A DNA stretch of 64,000 bases from an uncultured Eubacterium sp. (GCA_910584795.1 CAJUBZ010000006.1:1-64000), one strand, 5' to 3'. Counted from the first letter of the stretch, positions 1-8,957 are shown. The notes: a model not told the origin generated them from the letters alone. Program-made: numbers and translations.

Positions 1-2
1 TA

Positions 3-383
3 CAGAATGATAATCTAAATGTCTTATGCTGACAGCAGTAACCTTAGTTCAGTTTTGGAACAGTATACTTATGGTTATAATTATGATGCAAACGGAAACC
101 AGGTATTGGAACAGACCATGGTATCACCGAGACAATACAGAAAGAATATGATGTGAATAACCAGCTGACGAAAATGACATGCAAGAATGGAAATGCCGGT
201 GTAAGGATAAGATACACGCAGGTGAATTCATATAATTATGACGGCCAGAGAATCTCTCAGATTAATAACCGGGCAACAACATATTACTATTATCAGGGAG
301 GAGTGCTGTTATATACTTACAGGGGTGAACAAGCTGGTATAGCACACATGAAAGAAAGAACAAAGGAAGCAAAAAATGTTTAA
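3..383 (+). pseudogene. Rhs/YD-repeat protein remnant, frameshifted
   Basis: Three pieces of a YD-repeat (Rhs-family) protein lie in two reading frames. Frame 3 gives QNDNLNV at the window start, frame 1 gives a stretch with YGYNYDANGNQ from about 22 to 120, and frame 3 resumes with YNYDGQRISQ and TTYYYYQGGVLLYT from about 121. These are typical Rhs core motifs (YDxxGN, YxYDGQR, YYYxxxxLL). The protein then ends in a short unrelated tail and a stop at 381-383. The frame changes mean the gene is broken, or that this is a displaced Rhs tip. The upstream part lies outside the window. Confidence 0.75.
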
Positions 384-440
384 GAAAATACAAATAAGTA
401 ATATTTATAACTTAAAAACTAATTTGGGAAAGGAGCAAAA

Positions 441-1151
441 ATGAGGCATAGAAAAATTATCATGAAGGGGAAACTTTTGGTTATTTTATTTTTGGTGTTA
501 AGTACAGTGGGGTGTCGCAATAATAAAGAAACTGCTTTGTATAAAGAAATAATTTCTTCTAGTACAGTTACTTTAATTAATACAGAAATATGTAACATAA
601 AAAATAAACATATAGCGAAAGTAATTGAGAATAAAAGTACATATTACAATACAGAATTAAGGAAAAATCTGTTTTTAAAAGATTATTCTTCTACTAATTA
701 TATGGTACAAAATGGTGATAGGAAATATAAATATGTATATGATAAAAGTGATTGTGATAAGACGTTGGAAATAAAACGTTGGAGCGAAAGTGATATTGAC
801 ATGGATGATGAGAGTGAGGTACTTATAGAGTTTAATAATAGTAATATTTTAGTTTTAGATAACATGGGTAATACTGTGTATAGTTATGTTTTTCCATATC
901 GAGGAATGAATTCTATAAAAAAGGATGGAAGCTTTCAGCAATCAGATAGTGCTTCAAGTGTTAAAATTGGTAAAGTAAATTTTGTTAAGGGAGAATGCTT
1001 TTATAATGAAATGTCTGTATCTGATGAGCTTGATGAGGAAAAACCAATATATCGTTTAAATAAAAAAGATTGTGATAAAGAATCGGTTAAGTCTTTCTTA
1101 AAAAAACAGGAAAAAAAGGAGAATATTTTATGGTTTAATGGTAACCCATAA
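441..1151 (+). CDS. putative lipoprotein of unknown function
   Basis: A 236-residue protein with a basic N-terminus, a hydrophobic segment (about residues 11-24) and a lipobox LSTVGC, so it is probably exported and lipid-anchored at Cys25. A strong ribosome site (GGAAAGGAG, 7 nt upstream) supports ATG 441. The remainder is Lys/Asn/Asp-rich, with no domain I recognise. It starts 57 bp after the Rhs remnant on the same strand. In Rhs loci the next gene is often an immunity protein, but nothing in the sequence proves that role here. Codon use is very AT-rich, like nearby accessory genes. Confidence 0.7.
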   Translation: MRHRKIIMKGKLLVILFLVLSTVGCRNNKETALYKEIISSSTVTLINTEICNIKNKHIAKVIENKSTYYNTELRKNLFLKDYSSTNYMVQNGDRKYKYVYDKSDCDKTLEIKRWSESDIDMDDESEVLIEFNNSNILVLDNMGNTVYSYVFPYRGMNSIKKDGSFQQSDSASSVKIGKVNFVKGECFYNEMSVSDELDEEKPIYRLNKKDCDKESVKSFLKKQEKKENILWFNGNP

Positions 1152-1223
1152 GTAAATAATTGTTTTACATTGTCTTTTTAGAAAACCTATGGTACGATAA
1201 ATTACGAAACGAGGTGAGAGTGA

Positions 1224-1949
1224 ATGGATTATCAGAGACTCTGTGAGAAAAAGGAACAACTGAAAAAAATCAGAAAAGAAATTTCAAAAGAGGCATTGCA
1301 AAGTTTTGATAAAAGTTTTGAAATTGAATATACCCATAACTCTACAGCCATTGAAGGCAATACGTTAAGTTTAGTACAGACGAAAGCTGTGTTAGAAGAT
1401 GGAATTTCTGTTGGAGGAAAGACACTTCGTGAAATTTATGAAGTAGTAAATCATGATAAAGCGTTTGGATATATAAAAAAATGTATTAGTGAAGGGAAAG
1501 TTCTTGATGAAAATATTGTAAAGGATATTCATTCATTGCTGATGGAAAACATTCTGACGGGTGGGATTTATCGTAACGTAGATGTACGAATAACCGGAGC
1601 AAATCATAAGCCACCGACACCAAATGAAATGTTTGAACAGATAAAAAACTTTTATACTGATATAGAATATAGAGATAAAAGAAATGCTATTGAGTTTGCA
1701 GCTTGGACACATGCAGAGTTTGTCAGAATACATCCTTTTGTGGATGGTAATGGTCGTACTTCACGGATGATTATGAATTATCAGTTGATGAATGCAGGGT
1801 TTCTGCCAGTTTCCATTGCTAAAGAAAATAGGCTGGAATATTTTGAAGCATTAGAAGTCTATGCTGTGGAGGGAGATTTGAAACCTTTTGCTGAGATGAT
1901 TGCTTCAATGGAGGAACAAAGATTGGATGAGTATCTTAGTATTGTATGA
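1224..1949 (+). CDS. Fic domain protein, class II (self-inhibited)
   Basis: A 241-residue Fic/DOC enzyme. The catalytic motif HPFVDGNGRTSR is at about residues 170-181 (His170 catalytic), matching HxFx(D/E)GNGRxxR, so AMP transfer from ATP to a target hydroxyl is expected. An inhibitory motif, STAIEGN at residues 40-46 with Glu44, lies N-terminal to the Fic core. This is the class II arrangement in which the enzyme inhibits itself and needs no separate antitoxin. ATG 1224 follows a GAGGTGAG ribosome site. It appears monocistronic, followed by a terminator. The physiological target cannot be read from the sequence. Confidence 0.9.
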   Translation: MDYQRLCEKKEQLKKIRKEISKEALQSFDKSFEIEYTHNSTAIEGNTLSLVQTKAVLEDGISVGGKTLREIYEVVNHDKAFGYIKKCISEGKVLDENIVKDIHSLLMENILTGGIYRNVDVRITGANHKPPTPNEMFEQIKNFYTDIEYRDKRNAIEFAAWTHAEFVRIHPFVDGNGRTSRMIMNYQLMNAGFLPVSIAKENRLEYFEALEVYAVEGDLKPFAEMIASMEEQRLDEYLSIV

Positions 1950-2008
1950 GAAGAGATACCTGAGGAACATGGACAGACTATGATAATTTAATATAAGAAT
2001 GAGTGATT

Positions 2009-2038
2009 AGACTGTGGGAAAAATCCTGCAGTCTTTTT
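2009..2038 (+). terminator. intrinsic terminator after fic gene
   Basis: AGACTGTGGGA pairs with TCCTGCAGTCT (11 bp, two G-U pairs) around a short A loop and is followed by TTTTT. It lies 60 bp past the fic stop codon. Confidence 0.75.
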
Positions 2039-2178
2039 GATGCCAGCGATAAGGAAAATGGATACTATGCTTGCATAGAATTCAAATCCCGTTTGGTTTT
2101 AAAGATCAGAGATATGTGTTGTGAGTATGGGAACATTATTTCATGATGATACATAATTTAAAGAAAAAAGGTATTATT

Positions 2179-2652
2179 ATGAATTATACAAATCTAGTAC
2201 CGGTAATTGGTACAGTTTTAAGAATTATCAGTGAAAGAGACTGTTGCAGTCATATGATGTCTTTACAAACAGCAAATGGAATTGTAAATTTCAGAATTCA
2301 TTCAGAGACTGTAGTAATAGACAGCAGACAGCTCCGTGTAGGTATGCAGATTGCGGCATTTTATGATAGCACGCTTCCGGTACCACTGATTTTCCCGCCA
2401 CAGTATACAGCACAGCTCGTGACAGTGATTGGAAGAAATGAGCAGGTTATGATTAATCATTTTGACAATAACCTTGTTTCCACTGATGGGGCATTACAGT
2501 TAAATGTTGCAAGAAATACTGTAATCACAACATTGAATGGTCAGAATTTTAATTGTAATTTGGGAAACCGTAATTTATTAGTTTATTATACGGTTACGAC
2601 AAGAAGTATTCCACCACAGACCACTCCAAGAAAAATAGTGGTGTTATGTTAA
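2179..2652 (+). CDS. conserved hypothetical protein (clostridial)
   Basis: A 157-residue soluble, beta-rich protein beginning MNYTNLVPVIGTV. An upstream ATG at 2143 is open, but ATG 2179 follows a purine-rich AAAGAAAAAAGG stretch and fits the conserved-looking start better. Features are a Cys-Cys pair near residue 20, LRVGMQIAAFYD, PVPLIFPPQYTAQLV, and a C-terminal TTRSIPPQTTPRKIVV. I recall similar proteins of unknown function in Lachnospiraceae but know no activity for them. There is no signal peptide or membrane segment. It is a single gene with its own terminator. Confidence 0.75.
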   Translation: MNYTNLVPVIGTVLRIISERDCCSHMMSLQTANGIVNFRIHSETVVIDSRQLRVGMQIAAFYDSTLPVPLIFPPQYTAQLVTVIGRNEQVMINHFDNNLVSTDGALQLNVARNTVITTLNGQNFNCNLGNRNLLVYYTVTTRSIPPQTTPRKIVVLC

Positions 2653-2667
2653 AAAAATAGAAACATG

Positions 2668-2702
2668 CTCCAGTTTTCAATTAAGGAAACTGGAGTTTTT
2701 TA
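2668..2702 (+). terminator. intrinsic terminator
   Basis: CTCCAGTTT pairs with AAACTGGAG (9 bp, perfect), followed by a T-run, 15 bp after the hypothetical gene. Confidence 0.9.
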
Positions 2703-3017
2703 TATAATTAAATAACTTTTTATGTTATAATTGGAAAATAATGGGAGCTATAGTATAAAATACAGTGAACAGTCGTGGGTTTATCCTAAAGGTATATTAC
2801 CTTATAGTATTTGTAAAAATCATAAGGAAAAATGTAGAAATTTGTAAAAGTGTTAAAAATAGTGTTGTAAAACAGGTTTTTGAGTAGGTTTATTTTATAG
2901 AAATAAAATCAAAAAATCTTAATTTTTATACACTTGTTAAGGAAAATGCTATACATTTTACAGTTTTTTTTAGATTATGTGGTTTTTATCATATAATAGC
3001 TATTAGGGGGTAAATTT
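2703..3017 (+). other. AT-rich gap with probable promoter for XRE gene
   Basis: No gene is visible. There is a small hairpin AAGGTA-tat-TACCTT near 2790-2804. A TATAAT -10 box at 2992-2997 sits 20 bp upstream of the XRE start codon, with no good -35, which suggests an activator-dependent or extended promoter. The ribosome site GGGGGT lies just before ATG 3018. Confidence 0.5.
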
Positions 3018-3332
3018 ATGAACATTAACAATATGATAAAGAGCGTAAGATGCGCAAGGCGGCTTTCTGTAAAAGAACTGTCGCAAAAAGCAGATATATC
3101 AACAAAGTTTTTGTATGACATTGAATCTGGAAAAAGAGGAGTATCTTATATTACACTATATAAGATTGCTAAAGCCCTGAATGTAACTTGTGATTACTTA
3201 ATTTTAGGAGAGGAGAGAAATCTAAGTAATGAATTAGTAAGTGTTTTAGAACAATTGGATAAAAAAGAACAGAAGTTACTATATACTATGGCATTAGAGA
3301 TTATTGAATTGAGAGAAAGTGAAACTAAATAA
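3018..3332 (+). CDS. XRE-family transcriptional regulator
   Basis: A 104-residue protein with an N-terminal HTH_3/XRE domain at about residues 6-62 (IKSVRCARRLSVKELSQKA, then SYITLYKIAKALNVTCDYL). A short, probably helical tail (about 70-104) may mediate dimerisation. ATG 3018 follows GGGGGT. It lies upstream of the first XRE-LytTR-kinase module but is separated by 170 bp carrying that module's own promoter, so it is probably transcribed separately. A different orphan XRE gene (7984-8310) stands in the equivalent place before module 2. Confidence 0.85.
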   Translation: MNINNMIKSVRCARRLSVKELSQKADISTKFLYDIESGKRGVSYITLYKIAKALNVTCDYLILGEERNLSNELVSVLEQLDKKEQKLLYTMALEIIELRESETK

Positions 3333-3418
3333 CATATTTATATATTAAGTTTGAAGGTTCATTTGTGAAAGTGGTGATAAATATGTAAGAGGAAAGAGAC
3401 AAAAGAAAAATTAACTAC

Positions 3419-3475
3419 TAATACTATATATAGTATTGAAAATACGTAGCTGGTGCATAATAAGACTTATATAAT
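3419..3475 (+). promoter_or_regulatory. module 1 promoter with 21-bp-phased direct repeat
   Basis: Repeat 2 is AAATACGTA at 3440-3448. A weaker repeat 1, TAATACTAT, is at 3419-3427, 21 bp upstream in phase and sharing AATAC. A perfect TATAAT -10 box lies at 3470-3475, leaving exactly 21 nt after repeat 2, so repeat 2 borders the -35 position. The stretch 3433-3445 is also an inverted repeat, GTATT-gaa-AATAC. The geometry (9-bp repeats, 12-bp spacer) is that of LytTR/AgrA-type binding sites, and the same layout recurs before modules 2 and 3. Confidence 0.7.
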
Positions 3476-3505
3476 TAAAAGAATAATTTATATTGGAGAA
3501 AAATT

Positions 3506-3889
3506 ATGCAGAAAAAAGATTACGTATATAGTAAATCAATAGGAAAAAGAATTCGTTCCATTCGAATGATGAACAATCTCACACAAGATAATTTAGGAGA
3601 CGTCCTAGGAATTTCGGCTCAGGCAGTTTATAAAATAGAATCTGGTGAGAATATGATTACAGTAACATCGTTAATTATTTTATGTGAGGAACTAAATGTA
3701 ACTCCGGATTATATTTTATTTGGGAAAAAGACATCAGAGCGAGATTTGGAATTATCTTTTGAAACAATGGAAGGGGATGAAAAGTTACATTTATTGTTTC
3801 GTCTACTTTTGTATATGAGCAAAGTAGAGAATGAGAAGTACAGAAAACCAATAGAGAGTATTATTGATTTACTTGATAAAAAAATATAA
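3506..3889 (+). CDS. XRE-family regulator of signalling module 1
   Basis: A 127-residue protein with an XRE/HTH_3 domain at about residues 11-70 (GKRIRSIRMMNNLTQDNLGDVLGI...) and a helical C-terminal tail containing LSFETMEG and LLFRLLLYMSKVENEKY. It is strikingly similar to the module 2 regulator at 8563-8937 and more distantly related to 15519-15899. It is the first gene of an apparent operon, with the response regulator following after 12 bp. The ribosome site is TTGGAGA. By position it may adjust expression or output of the downstream two-component pair; that is inference. Confidence 0.88.
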   Translation: MQKKDYVYSKSIGKRIRSIRMMNNLTQDNLGDVLGISAQAVYKIESGENMITVTSLIILCEELNVTPDYILFGKKTSERDLELSFETMEGDEKLHLLFRLLLYMSKVENEKYRKPIESIIDLLDKKI

Positions 3890-3901
3890 AGGATAAAAGA
3901 T

Positions 3902-4636
3902 ATGAAAGGGATAAAAAAGAATATACTGGTTGTAGAAGACAGCGAGTATTATATGGATTTAATTTGCAATACTTTAAGTAGAATTCCAGATATTAATGTA
4001 TATAAAGCTACTTGTACTGCGGAAGCTTACAAATATGCAATGGAAAATTCTATATCTGTTTTTATTGTGGATATTATTTTAAACACAGATGTGTTAGGAG
4101 ATGTCTCTGGTATTAAATTTATTGAAAGAATTAGGACTATAGAGAAATACAAATTTGTTCCAGTGATTATTACCACTTCTTTAGAAGATCCAAAGCTCCA
4201 TTCTTATAGCTACCTTCATTGTTATCGGTATTTTGAGAAGATATATGATATAAATGAATTATTAAAAATTGTTCTCGAAGTATTAAAGTTTGAATTCCCA
4301 AAGGAAAAGACGAAAATAATATATTACAAAAGAGAAGGTTTATTGTTTTCTATTAACACAAATGACATTATTTTTGTAGAAAACTGCAATAGGTTTATAA
4401 AGTATCATTGTATAGATGGTGTTCACAAAGCTCCATATCAGCCGTGCAAAAAGATTATTGAGGAAATGGAGTCGACAGATTTTATACAGTGTAGTAAAAA
4501 TACTGTTGTTAATAGAAACTATGTGCTATGTGTTGATTCCATTAATAGATATATTACTTTGGTAGATAATTATGGTACATTAGAGATTGGTCCACGAATG
4601 AAAAAAGAGTTTATGAATAGGTTGAAAAATGATTGA
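3902..4636 (+). CDS. LytTR response regulator (AgrA-like), module 1
   Basis: A 244-residue cytoplasmic regulator. An N-terminal receiver domain (about 6-130) has the acidic pair E12/D13 and the phosphoacceptor D57 in FIVDIIL. A C-terminal LytTR DNA-binding domain (about 140-240) contains YYKREGLLFSINT and NTVVNRNYV. This is the AgrA/LytR architecture, which binds paired 9-bp direct repeats. It overlaps the kinase start by 8 bp, indicating translational coupling. It is closely related along its whole length to the module 2 regulator at 8958. Confidence 0.92.
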   Translation: MKGIKKNILVVEDSEYYMDLICNTLSRIPDINVYKATCTAEAYKYAMENSISVFIVDIILNTDVLGDVSGIKFIERIRTIEKYKFVPVIITTSLEDPKLHSYSYLHCYRYFEKIYDINELLKIVLEVLKFEFPKEKTKIIYYKREGLLFSINTNDIIFVENCNRFIKYHCIDGVHKAPYQPCKKIIEEMESTDFIQCSKNTVVNRNYVLCVDSINRYITLVDNYGTLEIGPRMKKEFMNRLKND

Positions 4637-5903
4637 ATTAATATACTTGTTGGCAGAAATATTGTCCGTTGTAATATGTATTTTAAATATATGTGATAGA
4701 AAAATTAAAATAAACGTAAATTTACTTATTTTGTTGATTACAGATGTTGTTTATATTATGTCTATTAATAGAGGGGTTATTAAAAAGGGGTTGGTTCCAT
4801 GTATTTGTTGCTTTATAGTTTTATACGCATTATTGGAACTAAGATATAAACTAATTGACACTATTTGTATTTGCATAACATCTTTTATTATTATAGCAGC
4901 GTTACAAATGATAATATTTTTTCCAGCAAGTCCATTATATTATTTTTTTAATGAGGATATTTTTGTACTGTTTATAAATGGTGTGATTTGTGTTTTGATG
5001 ATAACAACTAAAAGGTTAAGTATTTATAAAAAGTTAAACTATTTATGTAAGGTAAAAGAATTAAAAGTATCTTTATGTGTAGGGGCGGTTGTAATTTTAA
5101 CAGGCTATCATTTGTATTTAATTAAAGCAGAGAATACTGTACGTGTTGATTCATATATTACATGTTTAGTCTTAATAGTTATTACAATGTATTTGATTCT
5201 TAGGTGGCAAAAAACGAATAATGAAGTTTTGCTGAAAGAAAGGCAGATTGAAGTAATAAGGAAATGCAAAAGTTCTTTTGAAAAATTAATTGATATTGCA
5301 AGAAAAAACCAACATGATTTAAACAATCATATTATTGCAATTACAGGTATGCATAATTCGATTGATACGTATGAGGAATTAGTAAATGAGCAAAAAAAGT
5401 ATATTGGTGAAATTAATAGCAGAAGTAAAATTAACAAAGTATTACTAGGAATTAATGAACCAATTTTAGCAGGATATTTATTTAGTAAATTATCACATAT
5501 AAAGAAGTTTGGAATTGAGATAGATCATAGATTATGTGTTTCTTCAAGCAAGATTGACTATATTTCAATATTCGATTTAAATGAAATTGTTGGAATTTTA
5601 TTAGACAATGCAGTAGATGCAGTTAAATTTGATTTCGAAATAAACAAAAAGGTTTATTTGGATATAGAAGAGACAGCAAGCAGACTAAAAGTATGTGTAG
5701 CAAATCCTAGTAAATATTTAAAGGAAGAAAGAATATTAGAATTATTTAAATCTGGTAAGTCTACGAAAGGTGAAAACAGAGGGTTAGGATTATCAAAAAT
5801 AAAAGATTATCAAGAACATTATGGATTTGATATTTTTGTAGAAAATAAACAGGTAGAGAGTAAGAATTGGATATATTTTACCATTATAGTATTTAAACAT
5901 TAA
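4629..5903 (+). CDS. GHKL sensor histidine kinase (AgrC-like), module 1
   Basis: A 424-residue membrane kinase. Six or so hydrophobic segments fill residues 1-192, the usual AgrC peptide-sensing region. The H-box is QHDLNNH (His229), the N-box NEIVGILLDNAVDAV (about 318-332), and the G-box region RGLGLSKIKD (about 384-393). It belongs to the HPK10/GHKL group partnered with LytTR regulators. ATG 4629 overlaps the regulator's 3' end. Unlike module 2 there is no agrBD pair beside it; the next gene is a secreted protein. Its ligand is therefore unknown, and it might sense the peptide from the second locus. Confidence 0.9.
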   Translation: MIELIYLLAEILSVVICILNICDRKIKINVNLLILLITDVVYIMSINRGVIKKGLVPCICCFIVLYALLELRYKLIDTICICITSFIIIAALQMIIFFPASPLYYFFNEDIFVLFINGVICVLMITTKRLSIYKKLNYLCKVKELKVSLCVGAVVILTGYHLYLIKAENTVRVDSYITCLVLIVITMYLILRWQKTNNEVLLKERQIEVIRKCKSSFEKLIDIARKNQHDLNNHIIAITGMHNSIDTYEELVNEQKKYIGEINSRSKINKVLLGINEPILAGYLFSKLSHIKKFGIEIDHRLCVSSSKIDYISIFDLNEIVGILLDNAVDAVKFDFEINKKVYLDIEETASRLKVCVANPSKYLKEERILELFKSGKSTKGENRGLGLSKIKDYQEHYGFDIFVENKQVESKNWIYFTIIVFKH

Positions 5904-6126
5904 TATACATTATTAATAATGTCATAAATATATATTCATAACTATGAAAAAAGAGGTTATTTTTATAATAAACGTAATATTACATAATTCACTGTTTAAA
6001 TATATTATGATTATTTTAATACTTAGTAAAAAATAGCCACTATATATAAATTTGACACCTTTTTATAAAAAAATAAAAGTGATAGAATATATTGGAAATG
6101 CAAAAGAAAGAAGGAGGACTATTCTA

Positions 6127-7644
6127 ATGAAATTAAAAAAAGTGTTGGCAATTGTATTAAGTGCGAGTTTAATATTTGCAGGAACTGCAAATATAGCTTT
6201 TGCCGATGAGGGACAGGAAAATGAAGGTGGAGATACTGCAGTTACTTATGAATTAAAGGTAAATGGGGAACAGTTCTCAGAAGAAAAAACTACTATTCAA
6301 TGCGGTGAAGGTACTGCAGAATATAATAATGAAACTGCAACGTTAACATTGAGCAATGCCCAGGTTACAGAGATTATGGGATACTCAGGTGGATGTATAT
6401 CTTCACAGATTGAAGGGTTGAAGATTGTTCTTGTAGGTGACAATACAATTAGCAATAATTATAATACTGGAATCACTTCAACAAACGATGTAACAATTAC
6501 AGGTGAAGGCACATTAACTATATCTGGTTATACAGGAATTGAGTCTGGTTCCTATGGAAGTCAGAAAGGTGTGTTGACAATAAAAGATACAAAGGTGATT
6601 TTAAATACTGATGATAAATGTATAAGTGCAAATTCAGATATTGTTATTGAGAATAGCGTATTTGAAGCTAAAGTTAATACTGGTACATATTCTTATGCAA
6701 CAGCTATTTCCATGGGCAGTATAGGTAAGTTTGTTGTAACAAATAGTGATGTGGTTGTTGAATCACCGGATAACTCAGCAATTTATATGGGAGATGTATT
6801 CTCTGAAACAGAAAGAAAGTTTATCGTTAATTCAGGTAATGTGAATGTTAAAAGCTATGGTGTAAGTTCTTCAGCTATTCACTTTGGGCCGGTAGAGAAT
6901 GCTGCTATTGAAATAAATGGTGGATTGTTAAATGTGGAAAGTGCGACAACAGTTACAAATCTTGAAGAATCAGCAATTACAATAAAAAACACAAGTATTG
7001 CATCAGGTTCTTGGGATGGAAAAAATATAAAAATTACCCATCCGGAACATCATTTCGGAATAGAATGGGTATATGATAAGGACAGCCATTGGCATGAATG
7101 TGAATGTGGACAGAAGCAGGATGTGGCTGCACATTCAGGAGGGACAGCAACAGAAGAAGAGCAGGCTGTATGTGAAGTATGTAATGCACCATATGGCGAA
7201 AAAGTTACAAAACCAGTAGAGACAACAGAAGCAACTACAACAAGCTCATTATCTCAGGATGAAACTACAACAAACGGATCATCTCAGGATGAAACTACAA
7301 CAGTAAAACCTGTAGAAACAACAGTTGTAAATGTAACAGCGAAACCGATTAAAGTGGGCAAAGCAAAGTGTACATCTGCAACAAAAAAATCTAAGGCAGC
7401 AAAAATAAAAGTTTCTTTGAAGAAGGTAAAGAAGGCAAATAAATATCAGGTGCAGATTTCTACAACAAAGAAATTTAAGAAAGTGTTGGTTAAGAAAACT
7501 GTTAAGAAAGTTAAATTTGTTATTAATAGTAAGAAATTGAGAAATAAGAAAAAATTATTTGTCAGAGTTAGAGCAATTCAAATTGTAAAAAATAAAGCTT
7601 ATAGAGGAAAATGGTCAAAGACCAAAAAAGTGAAAATTAAATAA
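6127..7644 (+). CDS. secreted protein, beta-helix-like with Thr-rich linker
   Basis: ATG 6127 follows AGAAGGAGGAC and begins a signal peptide (MKLKKVLAIVLSASLIFAG, predicted cut after AFA). The longer open frame starting with TTG at 6052 is unlikely. The 505-residue protein has an N-terminal region of short repeated strands (about 30-290: ITISGYTG, IKDTKVIL, VTNSDVVVES and similar) resembling parallel beta-helix or carbohydrate-binding-like folds. A His/Cys-rich patch (about 295-350) includes HWHECECG and CEVC. Then come ETTT repeats and a Lys-rich fibronectin-III-like C-terminus. Its place between the two signalling modules makes it a candidate regulated output. Confidence 0.8.
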   Translation: MKLKKVLAIVLSASLIFAGTANIAFADEGQENEGGDTAVTYELKVNGEQFSEEKTTIQCGEGTAEYNNETATLTLSNAQVTEIMGYSGGCISSQIEGLKIVLVGDNTISNNYNTGITSTNDVTITGEGTLTISGYTGIESGSYGSQKGVLTIKDTKVILNTDDKCISANSDIVIENSVFEAKVNTGTYSYATAISMGSIGKFVVTNSDVVVESPDNSAIYMGDVFSETERKFIVNSGNVNVKSYGVSSSAIHFGPVENAAIEINGGLLNVESATTVTNLEESAITIKNTSIASGSWDGKNIKITHPEHHFGIEWVYDKDSHWHECECGQKQDVAAHSGGTATEEEQAVCEVCNAPYGEKVTKPVETTEATTTSSLSQDETTTNGSSQDETTTVKPVETTVVNVTAKPIKVGKAKCTSATKKSKAAKIKVSLKKVKKANKYQVQISTTKKFKKVLVKKTVKKVKFVINSKKLRNKKKLFVRVRAIQIVKNKAYRGKWSKTKKVKIK

Positions 7645-7711
7645 AATCATATTTATTTTTGAATATTAGAAAATCGTATTGAATTGAAAGTTTATTTAAA
7701 AGTATAATAAG

Positions 7712-7753
7712 TCTGGGAATACGTATGTAGTGTATGTATTCTCAGATTTTTTT
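7712..7753 (+). terminator. intrinsic terminator of secreted-protein gene
   Basis: TCTGGGAATAC pairs with GTATTCTCAGA (11 bp, one G-U) and is followed by a run of seven T. It lies 67 bp past the stop codon. Confidence 0.88.
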
Positions 7754-7983
7754 GGTTTAGTATAATTATAATGTTAATAATGTTATATCAAAAGAAAATC
7801 ATAAAATACAAATTTATTACACTATTTAATACAAAAAACGCATTATTTCAAATTTGCAATAATTCCTTACGCACGTATGTTAAAATAAATTAAGTTGTTG
7901 TGAAGATATAATCATTTGCAGTTGCTTAGAGATAAGATTTGAACAAGTAACCTAAGGATAAAATTCGAGAGGAGAGAAAGACA
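7754..7983 (+). other. AT-rich gap, probable promoter for XRE gene
   Basis: No supported gene. TTGCAA (7854-7859), a 16-bp spacer and TATGTT (7876-7881) form a plausible promoter. The stretch ATGTTAAAATAAA just downstream recurs after the XRE gene near 8352. The XRE start is preceded by GAGAGGAGAG. A 39-codon open frame from about 7771 lacks a ribosome site and was not called. Confidence 0.4.
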
Positions 7984-8310
7984 ATGAAATTAGAATCTAT
8001 AGGAGTAAGAATTAGGGAAAAACGAGAGCAGAAGTCATGGAGTCAGGAGGCATTAGCTTGTGAGGCTGATTTATCTACTGTGTATATTGGGATGATTGAA
8101 AGGGGAGAAAAGGTTCCTAGATTACAGACATTTTTAAGAATTGTTGATTGTTTGGAAACAACTCCTAATGATTTATTAGTAGGACTATTTTCTGAGAACC
8201 AAAGTGAAGAAGTAGAAACATTCAAATTCAGGTATGAACTTGCAAAATTAAGTGTAAAAGACAAGAAAAAAATATATAAAATACTAGAGGCTTTTTTTGA
8301 GGAAGATTAA
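7984..8310 (+). CDS. XRE-family transcriptional regulator
   Basis: A 108-residue protein with an XRE/HTH_3 domain at about residues 7-66 (GVRIREKREQKSWSQEALACEA, then FLRIVDCLETTPNDLL). A charged tail follows, with no ligand-binding domain. A strong ribosome site precedes ATG 7984. It lies upstream of module 2 with a 250-bp gap that contains the module 2 promoter, mirroring the placement of the gene at 3018. A small hairpin (AATGATGCA/TGCATTATT, about 8313-8334) follows the stop but lacks a T-run. Confidence 0.85.
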   Translation: MKLESIGVRIREKREQKSWSQEALACEADLSTVYIGMIERGEKVPRLQTFLRIVDCLETTPNDLLVGLFSENQSEEVETFKFRYELAKLSVKDKKKIYKILEAFFEED

Positions 8311-8474
8311 GCAATGATGCAAATCTGCATTATTGCTAGATTTGTAGGAATATGTTAAAATAAAATTGCTTTAGATTTGATACTTAAATAAAAATAAAAA
8401 TAGTTATATATGAGTCACTCAAATATGTAAAACAGAGTATCATATATAATTTTTTTATATTCTGAGCCAATTAC

Positions 8475-8531
8475 AAATACGTGATATAGTATTTTAAATA
8501 CGTGGATAGTGGGTAATAAGATTTATATAAT
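8475..8531 (+). promoter_or_regulatory. module 2 promoter with perfect phased direct repeat
   Basis: AAATACGTG occurs at 8475-8483 and again, identically, at 8496-8504, a 21-bp period (9-bp repeat, 12-bp spacer). TATAAT lies at 8526-8531, exactly 21 nt after repeat 2, as in module 1. GTATTTTAAATAC (8489-8501) is a perfect inverted repeat overlapping repeat 2. This is the clearest of three related sites, and the likely binder is the LytTR regulator encoded downstream. Confidence 0.78.
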
Positions 8532-8562
8532 TATAAGAATAATCTATGTATGGAGAGATATT

Positions 8563-8937
8563 ATGCAAAATAAAGACAACGGAAATAATAAGGAAATTGG
8601 CAAAAGAGTTCGTTCTGTAAGAATGATGAATAATCTTACACAAGATAATTTAGGTGATATGTTAGGAATTACTGGACAGGCTATACAAAAAATAGAGGCT
8701 GGTGAAAATATGATAACAGTTAATTCATTAATGATTCTATGTGAAAAATTAAATGTTACACCTGATTATATTTTATTTAACAAACCTAATACAGAGCGTG
8801 ATGTAGAGTTATCGTTTGAAACCTTGGAAGGTAATCAAAAATTACAATTACTGTTTCGTTTGTTACTATATGTTAGTAAGGTAGAAAACGAAAAGTACAA
8901 AAAGTTATTAGAATCATTAATTAGTACACTAGATTAA
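8563..8937 (+). CDS. XRE-family regulator of signalling module 2
   Basis: A 124-residue XRE regulator. An upstream ATG at 8509 is open, but ATG 8563 is preceded by TGGAGAG and aligns with the start of the module 1 homologue. The HTH at about residues 11-70 (GKRVRSVRMMNNLTQDNLGDMLGI) and the tail SFETLEG...LLFRLLLYVSKVENEKY are nearly the same as in 3506-3889, so the two genes are recent paralogues. It is the first gene of the XRE-response regulator-kinase operon, with the regulator 20 bp downstream. Confidence 0.88.
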   Translation: MQNKDNGNNKEIGKRVRSVRMMNNLTQDNLGDMLGITGQAIQKIEAGENMITVNSLMILCEKLNVTPDYILFNKPNTERDVELSFETLEGNQKLQLLFRLLLYVSKVENEKYKKLLESLISTLD

Positions 8938-8957
8938 AGGATAAAGGGACATTAAAG

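Noticed and set aside
5907..5922. ACATTATTAATAATGT palindrome after the module 1 kinase as terminator
   Set aside because: Only A-T pairs and no T-run; too weak to call.
5944..6036. Small hydrophobic frame (about 30 codons) after the module 1 kinase, considered as an agrD
   Set aside because: No ribosome site, no ring core and no GEPxYP-like tail.
6052..6126. TTG-initiated N-terminal extension of the secreted protein
   Set aside because: It would bury the signal peptide; ATG 6127 has a strong AAGGAGGAC site.
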